Assembly (NCBI RefSeq): GCF_020055675.1
Contig: NZ_JAIPUS010000009.1
Location: 1 to 64,000 of the forward strand
DNA from: Marivita sp.
Lineage (GTDB): Bacteria; Pseudomonadota; Alphaproteobacteria; Rhodobacterales; Rhodobacteraceae
Direction: 5' to 3'
Length of the DNA stretch: 64,000 bases
Below, piece after piece: positions 28,395-37,579 of the stretch; the first letter of the stretch is position 1, and every line of letters begins with the position of its first letter. Made by a program: the position numbers and the translations under genes. Below the pieces are notes generated by a model. That model worked only from the letters and a program-made list of their open reading frames with translations, was not told the origin of the DNA and ran no database searches.

Positions 28395-29408
28395 ATGGAC
28401 ATCAGCATGGACAAGGGCACAGTTTCCAAGGCTCTGAAAAACGGCGCGATATGGGGTTTTATCGTGCTTGAGCTGATCTTCTTCTCGATCGCCGGAGAAT
28501 TCATGGCGATCACGGATCAGGCCTTCATGGATATCGACAACATGCTGCTGCTGCTCAAGCAGTCGGCGCCGATCGGCATCATCGCCATGGGCATGACGAT
28601 CGTGATGGTCAACGGCAATATCGACCTGAGTGTCGGGGCGACTTTCGCCATCGCGGCCATCGTTTTGCTGGACAGCATGACCTGGCCGATCTTTGCCGGG
28701 CTGGGCGACTGGGTGATCCCGGTGTCTTGCCTGTTGGCGCTGGCATCCGGTGTCTTCTTCGGGGCGATCAACGGGCTTATTGTCTGGAAGACCGGCGTGG
28801 ATGCTTTTATCGTCACCTTGGGGTCGATGCTGGGCTTTCGCGGCATCGTCTTCATGTTCAACGGGGAAAACCCGACATCGCATCTCAACTGGACGCTGGT
28901 GGATTTTGCCGAGGCCGAGTTCCTCGGATTGGCCACCGCGTCCTGGGTGCTGCTTCTCGTGACGCTGGCGATCTGGTTCCTGATGGCCAGAACCGTCCAT
29001 GGGCGAAACGCCTATGCCATCGGCAACAACCGCGAGGCTGCCGTGAACGCGGGGATCCGCGTGGGTCCGCACATGATGATCAACTTCATGATCATCGGCT
29101 TTCTGGCCGCGCTATCGGCGGTGGTGTTCTATGCCGAAAGCGGCAGCGTGAATCCGAATGACGGGATGCTGTACGAATTATGGGTCATCACGGCGGTGGT
29201 TCTGGGCGGGACCAAGATCACCGGCGGCGCGGGAAACGTGATCGGGACCTTTGGCGGCGTGCTGGCGATCCAGCTTCTGCGCAAGGGGCTGGGCCACATC
29301 GGCGCCGACACATCGACCGTGAACCTCGTGATCGGCCTGATCCTGATCGCCGTGCTGTTCCTTGACCGGCAGTTGAACGTGAAAGGCAAAGAGGAGTTGA
29401 AGGTATGA
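28395..29408 (+). CDS. Ribose-type ABC transporter permease
   Basis: GMTIVMVNGNIDLSVGATFAIAAIVL, AVVLGGTKITGGAGNVIGTFGGVLAIQLL. Confidence 0.9.
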   Translation: MDISMDKGTVSKALKNGAIWGFIVLELIFFSIAGEFMAITDQAFMDIDNMLLLLKQSAPIGIIAMGMTIVMVNGNIDLSVGATFAIAAIVLLDSMTWPIFAGLGDWVIPVSCLLALASGVFFGAINGLIVWKTGVDAFIVTLGSMLGFRGIVFMFNGENPTSHLNWTLVDFAEAEFLGLATASWVLLLVTLAIWFLMARTVHGRNAYAIGNNREAAVNAGIRVGPHMMINFMIIGFLAALSAVVFYAESGSVNPNDGMLYELWVITAVVLGGTKITGGAGNVIGTFGGVLAIQLLRKGLGHIGADTSTVNLVIGLILIAVLFLDRQLNVKGKEELKV

Positions 29409-30916
29409 CCGGGAAAACCCCTGTCCTGCGGCTTGAGAACATCGTCAAGACCTTTCCTGGTGTGCGTGCGCTGGATGGCGTTTCGCTGTCCATCCTGCCC
29501 GGCGAGGTCCACGCGTTGATGGGCGAAAACGGTGCCGGGAAATCCACCCTGATGAAAGTCCTTGGCGGTATACACCAGCCCAATGAAGGCCAGATCATCG
29601 TGGCAGAGGAGCCGACGGTCATGTCCGGTCCGCTGGACGCCAAGGCCAAGGGCATCGTCTTCATCCACCAGGAACTCAGCCTCGCCGAGGAACTCAGCGT
29701 GGCAGAGAACATCTACCTCGGAGAACTGCCGCGCAAGAGCTTTGGCCGCGTGGATTGGACCACGCTCGCCGAGAAAACCAATGCGATCCTGAAAAAGCTG
29801 AACGTCGGCTTCGATGCCGGAACCCGTGTCGGCGATCTCTCCATCGCGAACCAGCAGATGGTCGAAATCGCCCGTGCGCTCACCGTGGATGCCAAGGCGG
29901 TCATCTTCGACGAACCGACTGCCTCGCTCACGGATGCGGAAAAGGTGGTGCTGTTCGAAGTCATTGCGGATCTGCAATCGCAGGGTGTGGGCATCGCCTA
30001 TATCTCTCACCGGATGGAGGAGATTTTCAAGATCACCGACCGTATCAGCGTGCTGCGTGATGGCCAGTACCAGGGCACCCTCAACACGGCCGAAACGAAT
30101 GAAGAAGGCGTCACCCAGATGATGATCGGGCGCAAGCTCGATCTCAGCCGCAACGTGTCCCATCACGAACTGGGCGATGTCGCGCTCGAGGTCCGGGGCT
30201 TGAGCTGTGGCGATTTGTATTCCGATGTCAGCTTCGAGGTCCGGCGCGGTGAGGTGGTCGGGTTCTACGGTCTTGTCGGCGCGGGCCGGACCGAGATTGC
30301 CGAAACGCTCTTCGGGCTGCGCGACCCATCGGCCGGAACGATCCTCATTGATGGGCAAGAGGTGAAAATTCACTCCCCCTATGATGCGATCGAACGTGGT
30401 ATCTCGCTGGTGCCCGAGGACCGCAAGGGGCAGGGTCTCGTTCTGGGCATGAATTGCCGTGATAACATGACTCTGCCGCAAGTGGATGACCTAAAGGCGG
30501 GGCCGTTCGTGTCGGACGGCGCAGAGATCGCGATCTTCGACCAGTACCGCGACAAGCTCGATATCCGCACGCCGGGCTGGAAGCAGACGGTCGGCAATCT
30601 GTCCGGCGGCAACCAGCAGAAGATCGTGATTGGCAAATGGCTGTCGATGCACCCCAATGTGCTGATCGTGGATGAACCCACGCGCGGCATCGACGTTGGT
30701 TCGAAAGCCGAGATCCACAACCTTCTGCGTGATTTGGCCGCCCAAGGCTACGCGGTGATCGTGATCAGCTCGGAAATGCCCGAGGTCCTGCATGTCGCCG
30801 ACCGCATCGTGGCGATGTACTCGGGCCGGGTCATGCGCACATTCACCTCTGAAGAAGTGACCGAGGAAAACCTTATCGCGGCGATCTCTGGACTCGGGGG
30901 CGACCAGGCGGCCTGA
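29405..30916 (+). CDS. Ribose-type ABC transporter ATP-binding protein (two NBDs)
   Basis: ALMGENGAGKSTLMKVLGGI, YISHRMEEIF, VGNLSGGNQQKIVIGKWLSMHPNVLIVDEPTRGIDVG. Confidence 0.95.
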   Translation: MTGKTPVLRLENIVKTFPGVRALDGVSLSILPGEVHALMGENGAGKSTLMKVLGGIHQPNEGQIIVAEEPTVMSGPLDAKAKGIVFIHQELSLAEELSVAENIYLGELPRKSFGRVDWTTLAEKTNAILKKLNVGFDAGTRVGDLSIANQQMVEIARALTVDAKAVIFDEPTASLTDAEKVVLFEVIADLQSQGVGIAYISHRMEEIFKITDRISVLRDGQYQGTLNTAETNEEGVTQMMIGRKLDLSRNVSHHELGDVALEVRGLSCGDLYSDVSFEVRRGEVVGFYGLVGAGRTEIAETLFGLRDPSAGTILIDGQEVKIHSPYDAIERGISLVPEDRKGQGLVLGMNCRDNMTLPQVDDLKAGPFVSDGAEIAIFDQYRDKLDIRTPGWKQTVGNLSGGNQQKIVIGKWLSMHPNVLIVDEPTRGIDVGSKAEIHNLLRDLAAQGYAVIVISSEMPEVLHVADRIVAMYSGRVMRTFTSEEVTEENLIAAISGLGGDQAA

Positions 30917-31049
30917 CATCCGGGTTGGAACCGCAGTCATAACCGAAGGGCCGGGAGGTCTGCGCGACGCGGTCCGCGACCGCCATAGCCATGCATCCGG
31001 CGATCTGCCAGCACACGGTCCGAACCGGGCACCGTGACGACGTTCAAAC

Positions 31050-31085
31050 GCGCATAACGCCGAAAATGAGCCTTGAAATATGCGC
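31050..31085. promoter_or_regulatory. Inverted repeat GCGCATA-N22-TATGCGC upstream of tup operon
   Basis: 7-bp perfect arms about 55-90 bp upstream of the probable tupB start. Confidence 0.3.
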
Positions 31086-31138
31086 GATGTCCTGCGTTCA
31101 TGCGGGCGATTGTTAAAATATGCAAATCGAGGGAAAAT

Positions 31139-31846
31139 TTGCAAAGCATTGCCGACGCCTTGGGACTTGCGGCAAAGCTGGTGCTGTCCGGCGACCCGGA
31201 CCTGTTCGAGATCGTGCTTCTGTCCCTGCAGGTTAGCCTGACCGCGACGGTCATCGCCTGTCTGGTCGGGTTTCCTGTCGGGGCGCTGGTGGCGATCAGC
31301 CGTTTTCGCGGGCGCAATGCCGTGCTGATCGTGATGAACGCCTTGATGGGGCTGCCGCCTGTGGTTGTCGGGCTGCTGGTTTACCTGCACCTGTCCCGCT
31401 CCGGTCCGCTGGGGTTTCTTGGTCTGCTCTATACGCCGACCGCGATGATCATCGCCCAGATCATCCTGATCGCCCCGATCATTGCCGCGCTGTCGCAGCA
31501 GGTGATTGAGGACCTGCACTCCGAATATTCAGAGCAGTTCCGTTCCTTGTGTCTGACGCGGGTGCAGACGGTCCAGGCACTTCTGTGGGACGCGCGCTAT
31601 TCGCTCCTGACTGTCGGGCTCGCCGGGTTCGGCCGTGCGGTGGCCGAAGTTGGCGCGGTGATTATCGTAGGCGGCAATATCGACCACCTGACGCGCGTCA
31701 TGACCACGGCGATTGCGCTGGAGACATCGAAAGGCGATCTGGCACTCGCCCTGGCTCTTGGCATCGTTCTGCTGGTGATTGCGCTTGGCGTCAATGCGGC
31801 GGTCCACTCAGTACGAATGACAGCGGCGCGGCAGGCCTATGTCTGA
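31139..31846 (+). CDS. tupB: Tungstate ABC transporter permease TupB
   Basis: GLPPVVVGLLVYLHLSRSGPLGFLGLLYTPTAMIIAQIILIAPI; followed by TupC and TupA. Probable TTG start after GAGGGAA; ORF extends to 31073. Confidence 0.82.
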   Translation: MQSIADALGLAAKLVLSGDPDLFEIVLLSLQVSLTATVIACLVGFPVGALVAISRFRGRNAVLIVMNALMGLPPVVVGLLVYLHLSRSGPLGFLGLLYTPTAMIIAQIILIAPIIAALSQQVIEDLHSEYSEQFRSLCLTRVQTVQALLWDARYSLLTVGLAGFGRAVAEVGAVIIVGGNIDHLTRVMTTAIALETSKGDLALALALGIVLLVIALGVNAAVHSVRMTAARQAYV

Positions 31847-32594
31847 CGCAATGGCCATGACCACCGCCTCCGATGCGGTCGACGCGCAGAAAATGCCGAT
31901 CCTGCCGCTTGCGGTTCGGGATCTCGTGCTGCGTTTCGGCGACGTGACGGTGCTGGACGGGCTGTGTCTCGATCTCGGAGCATCCGGCTGCACGGTGGTC
32001 ATGGGGCCGAACGGATCGGGCAAGAGCCTGCTTCTGAAGCTGCTCCACGGCCTCATGCAACCGACTGCGGGTCAGATCCTCTGGGATCGACATGGCGCGG
32101 CGGATGTGACCGCGCGGCAGGCGCTGGTGTTTCAGAAGCCGGTCCTGCTGCGGCGGTCCGTGGCGGCCAATGTCGACTTTGTCCTCAAGGTGCGCGGCAA
32201 GGATCGCGCCCGGCGCAACGCCTTGCTTGATCATGTGGGGCTCGCGCACAAGGCTGATCAGCCCGCGCGGCTGCTGTCCGGCGGTGAGGCGCAGCGCCTG
32301 GCGCTCGCACGGGCGCTCGCCACCGATCCCGAGGTCATGTTCCTTGACGAGCCCACCGCCAGCCTCGACCCGGCTTCGGTCCTCGCCATCGAGCAGATCG
32401 TGAGCGAGGCGCGGGACAGCGGCGTGCGCATCATCTTCGTGACCCATGACATGGGGCAGGCGCGGCGCATGGCCGATGACGTCGTGTTCCTGCACCGCGG
32501 GTGTGTGGCCGAGCACAGCCCAGCGAGCAAATTTTTCCCCGAGCCCCGCTGTGATGCGGCCCGGGATTACCTGAACGGCAGGATTGTCGTCTGA
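31839..32594 (+). CDS. tupC: Tungstate ABC transporter ATP-binding protein TupC
   Basis: VVMGPNGSGKSLLLKLLHGL, LLSGGEAQRLALARALATDPEVMFLDEPTASLDPAS. Confidence 0.85.
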   Translation: MSDAMAMTTASDAVDAQKMPILPLAVRDLVLRFGDVTVLDGLCLDLGASGCTVVMGPNGSGKSLLLKLLHGLMQPTAGQILWDRHGAADVTARQALVFQKPVLLRRSVAANVDFVLKVRGKDRARRNALLDHVGLAHKADQPARLLSGGEAQRLALARALATDPEVMFLDEPTASLDPASVLAIEQIVSEARDSGVRIIFVTHDMGQARRMADDVVFLHRGCVAEHSPASKFFPEPRCDAARDYLNGRIVV

Positions 32595-32619
32595 CACATC
32601 AAGAAAGGGAGAGAGCAAC

Positions 32620-33435
32620 ATGCTTGCAAGAAAGTTTATGGCAACAACGGCCGCACTTATCATCGGGGGCGCTGCGTGGGCGCAGGACCAGTCCATCATT
32701 GTCCAGTCGACAACATCGACCGCGAACTCGGGTCTCTACGACTACCTGCTGCCGATTTTCCAAGAGGAAACCGGCATACAGGTCAATGTCGTGGCCGTGG
32801 GCACCGGGCAAGCCATCAGAAACGCCGAGAATTGCGACGGCGATGTGCTTCTGGTGCATGCTAAGCCATCGGAGGAAAAGTTCGTTTCCGCCGGGTTCGG
32901 CACCGAACGTACGGACCTGATGTATAACGACTTTGTCATTGTCGGCCCCGCCGCCGATCCGGCGGGTGTCGGGGGCATGAATGATGTGCAGGGGGCGCTG
33001 GCCAAGATCGCGGAGACAGGCGTGCTCTTCGCCTCGCGTGGCGATGACAGCGGCACGCACAAGAAGGAAATGGCACTTTGGGCCGACAGCGGTGTCGATC
33101 CGACCGCAGCCTCGGGCGCGTGGTACCGCGAGATCGGCTCCGGCATGGGCGCGACGCTGAATGCCGGGATAGGCATGGGCGCCTATGTCATGACCGACCG
33201 CGCCACATGGATCAGTTTCGGCAACAAACAGGACTACGCCATTACCGTGCAGGGCGACGAGGATATGTTCAACCAATATGGCGTGATCCCGGTGAACCCG
33301 GCGAAATGCCCCTCCGTGAACGTGGATGCGGCGCAGACCTTCGCGGACTGGCTGGTGTCGGACGAGGGGCAGGACGCCATTGCCGCCTACACGGTCGCCG
33401 ATCAGCAGCTGTTCTTCCCCAACGCGCCGGACTAG
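32620..33435 (+). CDS. tupA: Tungstate-binding periplasmic protein TupA
   Basis: Signal peptide; VQSTTSTANSGLYDYLLPIFQEETGIQVNVVAVGTGQAI (TTTS-like tungstate-binding motif). Confidence 0.88.
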   Translation: MLARKFMATTAALIIGGAAWAQDQSIIVQSTTSTANSGLYDYLLPIFQEETGIQVNVVAVGTGQAIRNAENCDGDVLLVHAKPSEEKFVSAGFGTERTDLMYNDFVIVGPAADPAGVGGMNDVQGALAKIAETGVLFASRGDDSGTHKKEMALWADSGVDPTAASGAWYREIGSGMGATLNAGIGMGAYVMTDRATWISFGNKQDYAITVQGDEDMFNQYGVIPVNPAKCPSVNVDAAQTFADWLVSDEGQDAIAAYTVADQQLFFPNAPD

Positions 33436-33467
33436 GGTCCCGACCCCGATGCATCGCCGGCACCGGC

Positions 33468-34256
33468 TCAGGTCCGCAGGCTGCTCAGGACGCTTGACCC
33501 AAGAAAGACCAACGCCGCAACGCAGACGATGGAGGGCCCCGCCGGAGTGTCCAGCAGCAAGGCCGCCTGCAAGCCGATCACGGCGGACGCCGCGCCGATC
33601 CCGGCGGCGGTCAGGGCCATCTGCTCGGGGGTGCTGGCAAAGGGTCGCGCGGCCGCGGCCGGGATGATCAGCATCGCCGTGATCAGCAAGACACCCACCA
33701 CCTTTATCGCCATCGCCACGGTGATCGCCAGCGCCAGTGTCAGGACCAGTTGTTCACGCTTCGGATCAATGCCGCTGGCATAGGCCAAATCGGCGCTGAG
33801 CGTCGACGTCAAAAGCGCCGACCAGCGCCACCCGATCAACCCGACCACCAGAAGCGCTCCGCCCCAGATGACCGCCAGATCGCCACGCGACACCGCCAGA
33901 ATGTCGCCGAACAGATAGGCCATCAGGTCGATCCGGATGCCCGACAGGAACGACACCGCCACAAGCCCGAAGGCCAACGCCGAATGGGCCAGCACGCCCA
34001 GCAGCGTATCCATCGCGTAGCCGCGCCCGGCAAGAAGTGTCACGATCACCGCCATGACAAGCGCCACCGCCATGGCGCCGGCAAAGACCGACACTTGCAG
34101 CGCAAGCGAAAGCGCCACGCCAAGCACCGCCGCATGGGCCGTGGCGTCTCCGAAATAGGCCATGCGCCGCCACACCACGAAACTGCCCAAAGGGGCGGCA
34201 GCCACCGCCACGCCAATGCCGGCCAGCGCCGCGCGCGTCATGAAATCATCCAGCAT
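33468..34256 (-). CDS. znuB: Zinc ABC transporter permease ZnuB
   Basis: ABC-3 family membrane protein; TAHAAVLGVALSLAL; next to znuC and zur. Confidence 0.88.
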   Translation of the reverse strand: MLDDFMTRAALAGIGVAVAAAPLGSFVVWRRMAYFGDATAHAAVLGVALSLALQVSVFAGAMAVALVMAVIVTLLAGRGYAMDTLLGVLAHSALAFGLVAVSFLSGIRIDLMAYLFGDILAVSRGDLAVIWGGALLVVGLIGWRWSALLTSTLSADLAYASGIDPKREQLVLTLALAITVAMAIKVVGVLLITAMLIIPAAAARPFASTPEQMALTAAGIGAASAVIGLQAALLLDTPAGPSIVCVAALVFLGSSVLSSLRT

Positions 34257-35026
34257 TACTCTGCGGCCTCGGTCTTTTTGTCGGAATGCGCCTTGTCGGA
34301 CCCGTGGTTACATTCGCCGTCATGGTGATGATCGTGGTCATGGCGGTAAAGCGCCAACGCCCCGCCGGTGCCCGTCCCGAACAGAGCGCGGTATTCAGGG
34401 GCCGCCGAGACGGTATCGGGCGTGCCTTCGCAGCAGACATGCCCGTTGAGGCAGATCACCCGGTCCGACGCGCTCATCACAACGTGCAATTCGTGGCTGA
34501 TCATCAGCACGGCGCAGCCAGTGTCCTGCCGCACCTGCTCGATCTGCTGGTAGAACGCGGCCGATCCCGGTTGGTCCAGACCTTGCGTTGCCTCATCGAG
34601 CAAGAGGAAATCCGGCTGGTTGATCAATGCCCGCGCCAGCAGCACGCGCTGAAGCTGACCTCCCGAAAGCGCCGACATCTGGTGGCGCGACAGCGCTGGC
34701 ACGCCCGCGCGGTCAAGGGCTGCCGCGCTCGATGTTTTCGAGGTATTGCCAGGCAGGCGCAGGAACCGGTCCACGGTCATCGGCAGCGTCTGGTCGATAT
34801 GCAGTTTTTGCGGCACATAACCGATTCGCAATCCCGGCTTGCGGGTGATCCGGCCTCCACCCGGCTGAACCGCGCCGATCAGAGAGCGCAGCAGCGTTGT
34901 CTTGCCCGATCCATTGGGGCCGACAACCGTGACGATCTCGCCCGGTTCGATCGACAGGGATACATTCCGCAACACCGGTTCCGCGCCGTAGCCGACGCTC
35001 AGGTTCGTCACCGTGACAAGGCTCAT
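34256..35026 (-). CDS. znuC: Zinc ABC transporter ATP-binding protein ZnuC
   Basis: VVGPNGSGKTTLLRSLIGAV, LSGGQLQRVLLARALINQPDFLLLDEATQGLD; His-rich C-terminus. Confidence 0.9.
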   Translation of the reverse strand: MSLVTVTNLSVGYGAEPVLRNVSLSIEPGEIVTVVGPNGSGKTTLLRSLIGAVQPGGGRITRKPGLRIGYVPQKLHIDQTLPMTVDRFLRLPGNTSKTSSAAALDRAGVPALSRHQMSALSGGQLQRVLLARALINQPDFLLLDEATQGLDQPGSAAFYQQIEQVRQDTGCAVLMISHELHVVMSASDRVICLNGHVCCEGTPDTVSAAPEYRALFGTGTGGALALYRHDHDHHHDGECNHGSDKAHSDKKTEAAE

Positions 35027-35541
35027 GTGTCGGCCGTTTCCATGCAGGCCGGGCAAAGGCCCTCGGCCTCCAGCACGGTGCGTTCGATCCGGAACCCCGC
35101 AGTGCGCGCGGCTTCGCCCAGCGTGTCGCGGGTGGGAGTGGATTGCGCCTCGGCCACGGAATGGCATTCGCGGCAGATCATGAAGGCGGGCGCATGGCTG
35201 GCGCCGGGATGCGCGCAGGCGATAAAGGCATTCAGCCGTTCGATCTTATGCGCAAAGCCATGCGTGACCAGAAATTCCAGCGCGCGGTAGGCGACCGGTG
35301 GTTGCGATCCGAAGCCCGCGTCGCGCAGCCGGTCCAGCATCTCGTAGGCCCCGAGCGCGCGGTGTTCCTGCAAGAGAATCTCCAGCGCCTTGCGCCGCAC
35401 CGGTGTAAAGCGCAGACCTTCCGCCGTGCATTGCGCCTCGGCGGCGTTGGTCGCGGCGCTGATGCAGGTCCTGTGGTCATGCGATTCAAAGCCGACCGGA
35501 TCGGCGGGCGGGGAGTTTTCTGCGCGGGGCAGTCTTGTCAT
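35023..35541 (-). CDS. zur: Fur-family zinc uptake regulator Zur
   Basis: LRFTPVRRKALEILLQEHRALGAYEMLDRLRD, FMICRECHSVAEAQS, GLCPACME; overlaps znuC by 4 bp. Confidence 0.85.
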   Translation of the reverse strand: MTRLPRAENSPPADPVGFESHDHRTCISAATNAAEAQCTAEGLRFTPVRRKALEILLQEHRALGAYEMLDRLRDAGFGSQPPVAYRALEFLVTHGFAHKIERLNAFIACAHPGASHAPAFMICRECHSVAEAQSTPTRDTLGEAARTAGFRIERTVLEAEGLCPACMETADT

Positions 35542-35586
35542 ATTATCACATATCCTGTAATCAGTCCGTATTGTTATAAAATCACA
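35536..35586. promoter_or_regulatory. Two candidate Zur boxes in the zur/znuA divergent region
   Basis: TGTCATATTATCACA (35536-35550) and TGTTATAAAATCACA (35572-35586). Confidence 0.5.
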
Positions 35587-35597
35587 TGGAGAGAGCA

Positions 35598-36683
35598 ATG
35601 TCCAGAAGCCTGATCCCCATCGCGGTTGGCGCGTCCCTGTTTGCGGGCGCCGTCAACGCCGACGTGCCCAGCGTGGTGGCCGATATAACGCCGATCCATT
35701 CGCTTGTCGCCCAGGTGATGCAAGGCGTGGGAGAGCCATCGCTGATCGTGGCCCCCGGGGCCTCGGCGCATGAATACAGCCTGCGCCCGTCAGAGGCATC
35801 AGCCCTGCAAGACGCGGATGTGGTGTTCTGGGTCGGGCCAGAGCTGACGCCATGGCTCGAGGACGCGGTGGCAACGCTCGCCGGGGATGCCTCGGTGATC
35901 GGGCTCTTCGACCTTGAGACCACCACCGTGTTGCCCGTGCGCGAGAACGCGCTTTTCGAGGCGCATGACCACGATCACGGCGCGGGTCACGCTGAAGCGG
36001 CAGATCACGAGGTGCATGACGGGCATGACCACGCTTCGCATGATGACGACCATGCCGCGCAAGACCAGCACGGGTCCGAACACGTCCATGCGGAGGAGAC
36101 CAAGACGCAAGATCACGACGACCGCGCCCATTCGGGGCACGACGAGGAAGACCATGCCGGCCATGAACACGCGGGCAATGACCCCCATGCCTGGCTGTCG
36201 CCGAAAAACGGCGCAGTCTGGCTGACGGCAATCGCCGACGCCCTTGCCTCGGCCGATCCCGACAATGCCGCCGCCTACCATGCGAACGCCGCTGCCGCGC
36301 GCGACGAGCTGACATTGCTCAGCGCTGAAATCAACATGGTCCTAGACCCGGTCCGTGGGCGCAACTTCGTGGTGTTTCACGACGCCTACCAGTATTTCGA
36401 AGCGGCCTTCGATTTCCCGGCCTCCGGGGCGATCTCGGTCTCGGATGCGTCCGATCCCAGCCCGGCGCGCATTTCCGAGATCCAGGATCACATCGCTGAC
36501 CGAAACATTTCCTGCGTTCTGTCAGAGCCGCAATTCGACCCCGGCATCGTGTCTGCCGTGGTGGATGGATCAGGGGCGCAAACCGGCGTTCTCGACCCGC
36601 TCGGCGCTGATCTTGAGCCCGGACCGGAGTTCTACAGGCTGTTCTTGCGCCGGCTCGCTACGTCGCTTGCTGACTGCCTCTGA
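35598..36683 (+). CDS. znuA: Zinc-binding periplasmic protein ZnuA with long His/Asp-rich loop
   Basis: VVADITPIHSLVAQVMQGVG, PGASAHEYSLRPSEA, His-rich loop, NDPHAWLSPKN. Confidence 0.9.
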   Translation: MSRSLIPIAVGASLFAGAVNADVPSVVADITPIHSLVAQVMQGVGEPSLIVAPGASAHEYSLRPSEASALQDADVVFWVGPELTPWLEDAVATLAGDASVIGLFDLETTTVLPVRENALFEAHDHDHGAGHAEAADHEVHDGHDHASHDDDHAAQDQHGSEHVHAEETKTQDHDDRAHSGHDEEDHAGHEHAGNDPHAWLSPKNGAVWLTAIADALASADPDNAAAYHANAAAARDELTLLSAEINMVLDPVRGRNFVVFHDAYQYFEAAFDFPASGAISVSDASDPSPARISEIQDHIADRNISCVLSEPQFDPGIVSAVVDGSGAQTGVLDPLGADLEPGPEFYRLFLRRLATSLADCL

Positions 36684-36853
36684 CCTGCTGGCGCTGGGGG
36701 CCTGGGTGGATGCCGCATCATTGATGCCCGGGCCTGTCGTAAGGATCGCCCCCGTCCGCGAGGGCAGGTGCGATCCGGGTCGCAGGCGATCCAGAGCCGA
36801 GGCGGCGCGCATGTCGTCCGTGACTTGGGTCCCGCGAAACCCACGAGATCGCT

Positions 36854-37084
36854 CTACCGCGAGATCCGGCCCGCCCGGCCGCCGCGCCGCTTTTTCAATT
36901 GGCCCGCGCGTGACGGCAGTTCCGCCATCACCGCCCGGCGGGCCTCGGGCGACATGCGCGACCATGCGGTGATTTCGTCGATCGTGCGCAGACAGCCGGT
37001 ACACAGCCTGGCGTCTGGATGCACCACGCAGATCTGCACACAAGGGCTGTCGATCCGGTCGCGTTGCGGGGTATCGTCTTTCAT
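36854..37084 (-). CDS. DUF1289 domain protein
   Basis: SPCVQICVVHPDARLCTGCLRTIDEITAWSRMSPEARRAVM. Confidence 0.85.
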   Translation of the reverse strand: MKDDTPQRDRIDSPCVQICVVHPDARLCTGCLRTIDEITAWSRMSPEARRAVMAELPSRAGQLKKRRGGRAGRISR

Positions 37085-37575
37085 GCCTGTCCGCTCCCTC
37101 GTCCCTGGGCCTCGATATAGCGCAATCTGTCCAACGCGCCTTGCAGGATATAGCTCGCCGCGACATGGTCGATCACCTCTGCGCGACGTTTGCGCGTCGT
37201 ATCCGCCTCAAGGAGCGCTTTTTCAGCCGCGACCGTGGAGAGGCGCTCGTCCCAGAACCCGATCGGACGGTCCCAGAGCGCGCTGAAATTGCGGGCAAAG
37301 GCGCGGGTGGACTGGCATCTCGGTCCCTCGGTCCCGTTCATGTTGCGCGGCAGGCCCAGCACGACCCCGGCAATGTCGCGCTTTGCCAGGATCGCCAGAA
37401 GCGCCTCCGCGTCGCGTCCGAACTTGTGCCGTTTCACCGTCTCAAGCGGGGTTGCCACGCTGCGCATCCCGTCTGACACGGCCACACCGATGGTCTTTGT
37501 TCCCAGGTCCAGCCCCGCGATTGCGCGCATCGGGGGCAGGGCCGCGGCAAAATTGGAGAAATCACCGTGAATCAC
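37081..37575 (-). CDS. ruvX: Putative pre-16S rRNA nuclease YqgF/RuvX
   Basis: AIAGLDLGTKTIGVAVSDGMRSVATPLETV, VVLGLPRNMNGTEGPR, FWDERLSTVAAE; GTG start 37575 or ATG 37530. Confidence 0.85.
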   Translation of the reverse strand: MIHGDFSNFAAALPPMRAIAGLDLGTKTIGVAVSDGMRSVATPLETVKRHKFGRDAEALLAILAKRDIAGVVLGLPRNMNGTEGPRCQSTRAFARNFSALWDRPIGFWDERLSTVAAEKALLEADTTRKRRAEVIDHVAASYILQGALDRLRYIEAQGRGSGQA

Positions 37576-37579
37576 AGGC

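Noticed and set aside
36684-36853. Possible remnant gene between znuA and the DUF1289 gene
   Set aside because: No reading frame with recognisable protein similarity.
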